A stretch of DNA of 64,000 nt from Multifurca ochricompacta (Eukaryota > Basidiomycota > Agaricomycetes > Russulales > Russulaceae): assembly GCA_022496185.1 (NCBI GenBank), contig WTXG01000152.1, positions 1 through 64,000 of the forward strand, in the 5' to 3' direction. The position numbers and the translations under genes were made by a program. The notes below the pieces were generated by a model. It was not told where the DNA came from. It did not search any database and saw only the letters and a program-made list of their open reading frames with translations. Shown piece by piece: positions 56,710 through 64,000 of the stretch. Every line of letters begins with the position of its first letter. Positions within the stretch are counted from its first letter, which is position 1.

Positions 56710-58711
56710 ATGTCCACTGTCCACCTTGTACTCTGGTGCCTCATAGAAGGTGATGTCACCTACTTTAATGTCACTGTTCCCGTCAGCAGGCACGTGAGTG
56801 GATTGAAGAGACGGATCTATGGTGAACGACCAATTGAGTTACTTCACGATATCAGAGCCACAGACCTCATTCTGTTAAAGGTGTGTCACCTAGACGGCTC
56901 GATTGGCTTTGTCATGACTGATCTGGCCAATTTTTCTTCATCTCCTAAGTCGATGCGCCCGCCGTGGATGATCCCAGTAGCTTCCGAGTTAACATCGACG
57001 ATGAGAATGTTGTGCACCTTAACTCTGCTCAAGAGCTAATATCCAACTTTTGGCCGGATCAACCTGTTCATAATCGCCTCCATGTCTACATCAAGTTGCC
57101 TGGTGGCATTGCCCAACATGAACAAGAAATGGAGCCATTTCTTTCAGGACGTTTTGTCAAGGACGCCCCTTCAACTGTTAAATCTGATGAAGCATGCACA
57201 GTGCAGAAAGAATTCATTGAGCGTATTGCCAACGACCGCCCCGATATGGACGCACACCTTCCTCCCATTTCACTCACATATAAAGGGTTCGGATGTTTCC
57301 GTGCCCACATGGACAGCCAGAACAACCATTTGATGGGTCGAATGCCCAAAAGCAAGGCAAAATCAGAAGCAGCCATTGACGAATTTCTCCGTGAAATGAG
57401 TCGGTTCTATGATTCAGAAATCAACCGCGCGGAGAGTGTCCGGGAGTCGCTCAACGAAATTTGGAGATTTTATTTTCAAGAATATGAGCCATGCAAATTT
57501 CCCGTGTACCGCCGACGCCTTTCATCAGATGACGATGACGACGCCGTTGGGCCACCAAGCTTGGTAGAGGCCTTAATCAAAGTTAAGAATGAGTTAGGGA
57601 CCACCAACCGTGATGGATCGGTGGAACTTGCAGCATACTACACCCAATTTCTTGAATCAAATACCTCACAAGAGTCCAGACAGTGTTTCCTCTTCCCTGC
57701 TCTTGGCATATTGATATTAGGTCGGTATCACAGTCCCTGTATTGATTTTTCCATTACATTACATCGATCGATCTACTTGCAGGAGCACATATTGGATTTT
57801 ATGCATTGTCATTTACCAAGGTGACACGGCTTGTCACATTGAATCCTCTCCTTCCTGCGGCAACTTGGAGTGGAGACAAATGGGCCAGATCCACTCTGAT
57901 GAAGGCATTCCAAGCTGCATGCATCCTTCAATATCACATAAACAAAGACACGGCAGAATTCATGGCCGATCGGCTACCGCATCCACCCAAGGGTGATCTG
58001 CCATATGTAAATGAGGTTCCTGCTCATCCTCCTTCTGGGAAACTCCATTTCGAGACGAGAGTAGAGGGTTGTCAAGTCAAGGACCATCACCTGAATCGTT
58101 TCATCTATAGTGCAACCCTGGGAAAAAAGAAAGATTGGGTGGTGGTTAAGTTCACGAAACGATACTGCCTGCCATTGCATCTATTGTGTGCAGAGAAGAA
58201 ACATGCACCTAGAGTACTTGGCTATGGTGTTGTTCATGGTGGGTGGCATGTCATAGTGATGGAGTGGATCGAGAATGATCCATCTGACCGGGAAAATTAT
58301 GCGTCCAAGTACTTCCGGAGGTGGTCAAAGGACCTGAAGAAACTTGTGGATGGATTTCATGAAGAAGGATTTGTACATGGTGACCTGCGAGATGCAAATT
58401 TGATCATTCTCAAGAAGAATCCAAAACGGATAATGTTGTTAAATTTCGATTGGGGTGGGGATGTAAAATCTGGAGCGGTGCACTATCCGGCTGCTTGTCG
58501 GAACTCTGATTTGGTGGATGGGTATGATTTAGAGATTACAGTGATGCGGGATAACTTGGCTCTGGATAACACATTACGGAAGCTAGAGGCGGAGCGAATG
58601 GAGGTAAGGAATGTATTACTTTTTACTCGCGCGTTTGAGTCTGACGACGGTATTCATTTTACATGGTTGGGCAGATTGACGAAGATTGAGCTTTGGTGGT
58701 CTCTCAGGTGA
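56710..58711 (+). CDS. CRN2: Crinkler-like Ubl-nuclease-kinase paralogue, probably catalytically impaired
   Basis: Exons 56710-56880, about 56950-57720 and 57783-58711. The header is VLWCLIEGDVTYFNVTVPVS, VSGLKRRIYGERPIEL and TDLILLK; after the intron come VDDPSSFRVNI and ISNFWPDQPVHNRLHVYIKL. The middle domain parallels CRN1 but reads LIKVKNELGTTNRDGSVELA, replacing the catalytic Glu of the E-x-K pair by Lys. The kinase has WVVVKF, FVHGDLRDANLIIL and LLNFDWGG, so the DFG Asp is Asn. The first intron's acceptor is CTAA followed by G here, against CTAG in the left copy; the nearest AG shifts the frame by one. Use of a weak donor four bases downstream could compensate. Hence a pseudogene or a pseudoenzyme. 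The end may be a short extra exon near 58708-58730. Confidence 0.75.
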
Positions 58712-59076
58712 CTTTAATTTTCTTTCTCTGAGCCATTTTTTTGTAAGGATGGCTCGGGCGTTGAGCATGAAACCTCCAGCTATTTCCATTCTTCCTGAAT
58801 TGGAATTAGAGCACATTCTTTTTTTTTTTTTTTTTTTTTTTTTGAATCAATTTTATGACACGCTTGCGGGACGGCGCCCAATCGCGCGGCCACATCCTGG
58901 TACAATGTGACTACTACTACTACGAACAGAGTGAGGGAGTGACAAAGTCATGGATGGAAACCCAGAAGGAAAACCATAATAATGCAATAAAGTAGAGAGG
59001 CCGTCTGAGAAGGGAGACCGTTCATGAAACAAAGAAAGAAAACTCACTAAGTCCATGTCCTAACCAACATCAAAGC

Positions 59077-61545
59077 TCAGGGGGGCTCGCGGAGGCGTCG
59101 GGAGGCGATCGGGCGACAGAAGGCTCCAGTCTCTTGGAGGAATTCCAGGAGGCAGCCCACTACACCACGGTCGGTAAAGTACTGGATGGGGGTTAAGCCC
59201 TCCAGATCGAAAGGGGTCAGCTGCCATGTTGTCCGTGCTTGGTCATACAAGGTGCATTCCAGCAACACATGGGTGAAGCTGGCTGGAGTGGTGTTGTCAC
59301 ATTGGCACATGTGGGAGGACGCTGGTTGCCAAGAGTGGAACCGTTCAGCATACTCAGATATGAAGGCATGACCTGTAGCCAGGCGCATGGCAGTGGAGGT
59401 GGTGTGTCAGGAGAAAGGGTCCTCACGGCATTTGGTGGCCGCCGTCCAGAGCGGGTGGTTGGAGCCGTCGGGGGCCCGGGATATGGAGGTGGAGTATGCC
59501 CCAAAGTCGGTGCCTTCAGGAGCCTCAGCAGTGGGAGTGGCCACAGCACGAGCGTGGAGCCATTCCTCGCGCCAGTTGTCGTAGGCGCGGAGGCGGGAGA
59601 GAGCGCGCCATTGAAGGGGCGAAGGCTTCTCCTTGAGGAAGCCCAGCGGAGTGTGGGTGCGGGTGCGTTCAGCGGCTTTGGTGGAGACTGTGATGGCACT
59701 GTAGTACTTACCCCCAGGGACCCACATCAGCTCCAGGGCAGTGTTGGGGAACGATGAAAGAAAGTCAGTTAGGGAGCGTTGAAAGAGAATGAAATCACCC
59801 GTAAAGTGACGGGGGTCATGGGAGCGTAGAGAGAGTAGGGATGCAGAAGAAGTGGCCATCAGTACAACACGGTCAGGCAGAGAGGACCCACGAAGGAAGG
59901 AGCACAGCCAGGACATGGCATGCGCCAAACCAAAGAGGGCCACCTCATGCCGCGACACGTTGGTGCCACGACACCACTCCATTGTCCACTCACCCCTGGA
60001 ATCCATGATCGTGGCAGCTGCAGCTCCCACACACTTGTTGTCACCACGGCCCACCCGAGACAGGACAGAGCTGACATGGATCAGTACAACAGAGGCATGT
60101 GGTGTCCGTATGAGGGTGGCCACCACGTCCTTGTGGTCAGAAGGGGGCACGTGCCTGTGTAGGTGACACGAGAGTTCCAGTCTGGGATCTCCCATGGTGC
60201 TAGGGCGATAGGGTCAGCTGGGCTAGACAGCGGGGGAGTGCGTGCTGCAAGAAGGCACAGTGGGGTAGGGTGGAGGGGCCATGGTCGACGGGGCCAGCGA
60301 GAGGCATGAAGAGCGTCGTCAGCAGTTGAATGGAGGCGGATTGAGGGTTGGGAGAGAGCGGGCAGTGATGCGTAACGAAGAGAGGTCGTGTCAGCCAGTT
60401 TGTGTACATAGAACTTCATGGGAAGGAGCCGGACAAGCTCGTGAAGAGGCTTGTGCGGGCAGTGTGGAACGATCCAGATATGATGTGGACCATCATATTG
60501 GCAACCTTCTGGAGGAGGGCGATGAGGCCCGGGGCTTGTCGACTGTGGACCCAAAGTTGTGAGCCATAGGTCAGAACAGGCAGACAAACTGCATTGAGGA
60601 GAAGTCTCCAGTTAGCCATGGAGAGGCCACGTTTGGTGTTACCCAAGGTGCGGAGGGCTCGCAGGGAAGCTCGTGCATGATGGCACATTATTTCTGTGTG
60701 TGGGCGCCAGGAGAGTGACTTAGTGAAGAAAAAACCCAAGTAGCATACCTGGGCCCCTGCCGCCACGTAATAGTATGTGGAGTGGGAGGGCAGGGGCAAG
60801 AAGATGCCTGGTGGAGGGAGGTTGCGCTTGCGCGCGTGTGAGAAGAAGAGGCATTCAGACTTGGTGCTGTCAATGGACATGCCAGCCCGGGTCAGCCAGT
60901 CGATCACCTGAGCATAGTATTTGCGCAGGGTGGAGGTGATGACATCCCAAGTGGAGCCCCAAGCGAAGAGAAGGCCATCGTCCACATACATGGACAAATG
61001 GCAACCCTGCCATGAAGAGGCGAGGGCCAACAGGGGGAGGTGTAGAGGGTCGCCAGGGTAGGCAAGAGTGGAGAACCCTGAGGGGTGCCAATATGGACTG
61101 AGTGGGCCAGGCCAACCTCATTGTTGAAGGACAGGGCTGCAGTGCGATTGGATAGGAAGGAGTGGACCCAGCCCACCAAAGAGGGGTCATGGCCAAGATT
61201 GCGTAGGACAGAGGTGCAACGTGCTGGATGAACATGGTCAAAGAACCCAGAGACATCGAAGAGCACAATGCCACAAACCAAGCCTCGAGACCAGGAGGTA
61301 GTGACATCATGGACTAGTGAGAGAGCTGAGTCTAGACAACATGAGTTGGAGCAGGCGCCGAACTGAGCTGAAGACATTGTGTGGAATCGATCGATGTCCG
61401 AGGTCAGTCGGCGAGCGACAGCTTTGTCCAAAAGTTTGCCCAGAGTCTCTAGCAAAGAGATCGGGCGGTGCGCCTTGGCCAGGGAGTAATCTGGGCGGGC
61501 GGGCTTAGGGAGGACCACTGTGAGCACGCACTTCCAGCAGAGGGG
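59077..61545 (-). pseudogene. LINE-C RT, RNase H and C-terminal Cys/His domain
   Basis: The reading gives RT motifs VVLPKPARPDYSLAKAHRPI, IVLFDVSGFFDHVHP, GTPQGSPLLPTLATL and, after a frame change near 61030, LSMYVDDGLLFAW (catalytic YVDD). The thumb region follows (HARASLRALRTLGNTKRGLS, VLTYGSQLWVHSRQ). RNase H is AATIMDSRGEWTMEWC, ALFGLAHAMSWLCSFL and HDPRHFTGDFILFQRSL. The end, CQCDNTTPASFTHVLLEC, is a Cys/His block near 59290. Frame changes near 61030, 60420 and 59390 make the copy inactive. Confidence 0.85.
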
Positions 61546-61550
61546 GACAT

Positions 61551-62051
61551 TGTGAAACAGGCATGAGGCGCAGCATACTGACTGTAAAGTTAGCGGGTTA
61601 GGCTAGACAGAGAAAGTTACTTCAGAGGTTAGAAGAACTCTATTAACTATACTACTGACCTAGACAGAGAAAGTTCTATATAAGAACGTTAGTCTAATAG
61701 TAAAGTAGATAGCAAAGAAAGGAACTTACACTTCAGAGGTTAGAAGAACTCTGAAGTGGAAGAGACAAAACAGACACCCTTATATACTATCCAAGGGGTG
61801 GTCTGTGCACTGGGAATAAGTCCACAAGTGCCGGACAATGTCCAAACAACAAATAAGAGGGAGAAAGGCCATTGGCCACTACAGAAATCACATGTTACAT
61901 GGTGCATCAGTCAGCTACTGCGGAATGTGAGAAAGAAAGTAATAATGATAATGTAAAAAGTCCGGAACTCCGATATCTTATCTAATCTACAAAGTAGCTA
62001 ATCTAATCACCTGATGCCTGAAGCATCACCGAACATCTTCTGTGTTCAACA
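61551..62051 (-). repeat. Solo LTR (family S1), uninterrupted copy
   Basis: 501 bp from TGTGAAACAGG to GTGTTCAACA, flanked by GACAT (61546-61550; 62052-62056) inside the LINE-C RT. It is the counterpart of 1469-3586 but without the Tc1/mariner palindrome; the empty TA site reads CCCTTATATAC near 61781-61791. Confidence 0.9.
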
Positions 62052-62111
62052 GACATGTGAGAAGGTGAGGGAAGCGTTGAACAGGTCAGTAACGCGACCT
62101 GAGATGGAGGG

Positions 62112-62838
62112 TGTAACGGGTGCTTCTATCCCGCGCTTGCTATGTAAGATTAGATAAGATGTAGAGATCGTGGTAACTCAGAGGTGAAAATATCCTAGTC
62201 AGAAAGCTGCCCAGAACGCAGAGATTAATGCATGCGTAAGGCTTGAAGCAGTCAGAGGACTCTGCCTTGCTTATGCAGCAAGAATAGACCTATATTGAAC
62301 TTTGCTAAGAGCCTACAGCCCCAAGAGGACAAGATTAGCTGGGCCTGAGTAAATACAAAGATAAACCGCACCTACAGCCCCAAGAGGACAAGATGGGGTC
62401 TGCAGCGTGCTACAGGGTGTCTTTAAATACATTCTAGTACTATCCTACGAAATACCAAAGCCGATCGAGCATGCGATGTAAATCTAAGTAGTTATCAGTG
62501 GCTTACTCTTCTAAGTACCCTGACACATCTTGTTTACTAACGCGTGATCGTTTCTGCCGGTCTGGCATTATCTAAAATACATACTAGACTACTTTAGATC
62601 ACTCTATAATCAAATCGTCAATCTGTATTACTCAAACAATGGCCGCGTGTATCTATAATGTCCATTGCTGCATAGGGCAGCGACTACTTCGCATCGCGTG
62701 GACCGGGTCAGATCGGTCTGAACTCCTCCTTATCTTATCTAAGTTAAAGAAGATCGACTCTGCAAGACACGCAATCGCGTGATGCCCTCAGGATGGTTTT
62801 CAATCAGTCCGGGATGGCAAAAATGCGCATCCAGGACA
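62112..62838 (-). repeat. 3' LTR of a partial Gypsy-2-family element
   Basis: 727 bp, minus orientation (TGTAACGGGTGC to CCAGGACA on the plus strand), highly similar to the Gypsy-2 LTRs. The target flank on the LINE-C side is GAGGG (62107-62111); the partner is outside the window. The adjacent purine tract of the element (rc of GTACCCCCCTTCTC) confirms that this is the 3' LTR. Confidence 0.9.
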
Positions 62839-62850
62839 GTACCCCCCTTC

Positions 62851-63503
62851 TCAGGGCGTTGCGTCCTCGCAAGCCTCAGTGAAATAAAGTGGCGATTGCC
62901 ATGGAGTGGACGTGAAGGCGAGCGTGGCTATCTTTCGTGGCGCACCAGGGTGTCGAGCGTAAAAGTCTCTGACAGCCTCCTGAGCGAGCTTGAAGTTTCT
63001 GGCCAGCTCCCATGAGTCCTCCCCTTCGCCATATCCTTTCCACTGCACAAGGAATTTGAGTGTTCAACCGAACAGTTTCGCATCGCGAATATGGTCAACC
63101 TCATACTTTTCCTCACCCTCGATCAGTACAGGGTCAGGCAGTGGCGGCATAAGTCCATTAACGTCATTGCCTTTGTAGGGACTAAGGCGATCCACATGGA
63201 ATACATTGTGGATTCTCAGCACTGCTGGGAGTTCCAACCGATAATCAAGATCGCCAATCTTCTCGATAATCTTAAATGGACCCATCTGTTTTGGCCCTAA
63301 TTTCTGAGAAGGTTGGTGTATCTTAATGTTCTTGGCTTGGAGCCATACCATATCGCCTGTGCTGAAGCGATAAGATTGGCGGTAACCTGGCCTGGCAATC
63401 ATGCATTCTTTGCTAAGTCGCAGCGCTGCCTCAGCATCTGTCCTGGCAAGACGGAGCTGTTGAAGTCGCTTGTCTAAACTGGGAATGCCTGTAGGGTGCC
63501 CAG
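62851..63503 (-). pseudogene. Gypsy-2-family integrase end and chromodomain
   Basis: The minus-strand reading matches the Gypsy-2 product from GRPTGIPSLDKRLQQL through GPKQMGPFKIIEKIGDLDYR to the chromodomain (MQWKGYGEGEDSWELARNF) and the terminal DATP. A TGA at 63064-63066 stands where Gypsy-2 has the CGA of LFSRTLKFL (48738-48740). The fragment is cut at 63503 by another LTR-like insertion. Confidence 0.9.
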
Positions 63504-64000
63504 TGTCACGGCTCTACTTTATTTTTCCTTTTCTTTTCTCCCTTTTGGATCACATGACTGTGGGAAGATTCCCCAGCAGTCTCAAGACGTGATCATGGGA
63601 ATGTAGTCGTGACATGGATCATGTGACTGAGTCACATGTAATAGTCACATGCTGCTTAGTCAGCACAAGAGCCACTCAACAATAACAAGTCGATTCTCTA
63701 TTGTGTTTACCACAATAGGCATGGCCCCACAGTCTAGACGGTTCTAGACCAAGTGGAGCTGTTATCAAGATAAGAGGAGCCCAGCCTAGAAGGTTCTAGG
63801 TAAGTGGAGCTCTAGATAAGGGCCTAGGTTGGGCCATGGCCAATTTTAGCACAGAATCACATGTATCAGTAGATAGACGTGTTCCAGACCTAAGGGCTAG
63901 ACTACATATCAGTTATCTACTCCACAATGACGTCATGATGACATCACATTGTGGAGCATGATCAGTCAGCAGAGTAAAACAGCTTACGAATCACAAAGAT
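63504..64000 (+). repeat. Partial unidentified LTR-like insertion at right edge
   Basis: From 63504 the Gypsy-2-family coding sequence is replaced by DNA starting TGTCACGGCTC, after CCCAG as a possible target site. It contains repeated CCTAGAAGGTTCTAGG-type and AAGTGGAGCT motifs (63735-63830) and runs to the window end without a visible LTR end. No coding potential seen; class inferred from the TG start only. Confidence 0.4.

Larger units (their letters stand above)
38996..57270. repeat. Right arm of large inverted duplication
   Basis: Inverse of 24073-31728: protease (minus), CRN1 (plus), CRN2 (plus). Without the LINE/Gypsy-2 insertion (41236-50381 plus 12-bp duplication) and the Mutator-like element (54847-56557 plus 9-bp duplication) it matches the left arm in order and spacing, apart from a segment of about 370 bp present only on the left. 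A single-copy spacer of about 7.3 kb separates the arms. Confidence 0.9.
58819..62111 (-). mobile_element. LINE-C, non-LTR retrotransposon with poly-A tail
   Basis: On the minus strand the LINE runs from 62111 to a 25-nt A-tail (T-run at 58819-58843), placed just after CRN2. It carries RT, RNase H and a C-terminal Cys/His domain. A solo LTR (61551-62051) and a Gypsy-2-family element (from 62112) interrupt it; the 5' half is outside or lost. The 3' UTR shares the GCGCGGCCACATC region with the other LINE copies. It has the same overall organisation as LINE-A. Confidence 0.88.

Overview
The window is eukaryotic and almost certainly fungal, most likely a mushroom-forming basidiomycete (Agaricomycetes). 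The host genes are dense in 50-60 nt GT..AG introns. The repeat content (chromodomain Gypsy elements, RNase H-bearing LINEs, hAT, Tc1/mariner, Mutator-like) and Crinkler-type effector genes fit that assignment. The organism is inferred from gene style, not from a marker gene.

Layout. (1) 1-23.8 kb is one LINE on the minus strand (LINE-A, about 5 kb of LINE sequence) cut apart by later insertions. Exact target-site duplications (TSDs) resolve five of these: a solo LTR that itself holds a 1.6-kb Tc1/mariner palindrome, a complete Gypsy chromovirus (Gypsy-1), a Gypsy-1-family solo LTR, a 7.2-kb hAT carrying a further truncated LINE, and another solo LTR. A sixth, at the left edge, runs out of the window. 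(2) 24.07-31.73 kb and 39.0-57.27 kb are the arms of a large inverted duplication. Each arm has the order CRN2 - CRN1 - secreted aspartic protease. CRN1 and CRN2 are Crinkler-like proteins: a ubiquitin-like header, a restriction-nuclease-like domain and a protein kinase domain. In the left arm CRN1 is broken by two frameshifts and CRN2 is truncated. In the right arm CRN1 is intact, and CRN2 is full length but has altered catalytic residues and a damaged splice acceptor. Both protease copies look functional. (3) The 7.3-kb spacer between the arms holds a peroxisomal MaoC-type (R)-hydratase ending in SKL and a secreted protein with twelve repeats of about 28 residues. (4) The right arm gained a 5'-truncated LINE (12-bp TSD) that later received a complete Gypsy-2 chromovirus, which in turn received a solo LTR, plus a Mutator-like element (9-bp TSD). 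(5) 58.8-64 kb is another minus-strand LINE (LINE-C), broken by a solo LTR and by a Gypsy-2-family copy that is itself cut by an unidentified LTR at the window edge.

The clearest new signals are four. The Ubl-nuclease-kinase genes sit in an inverted duplication with different fates per copy. Transposon decay is restricted to CpG: every substitution between the two Gypsy-1 LTRs is a CpG transition, and the recurrent in-frame stops are TGA where CGA arginine codons are expected. A palindromic Tc1/mariner unit has moved as one piece, shown by an empty site in the same window. A secreted repeat protein has no recognised family. Host genes encode secretion (protease, repeat protein), peroxisomal lipid metabolism (hydratase) and putative effector or conflict functions (CRN). 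Nothing here shows that they form one pathway.
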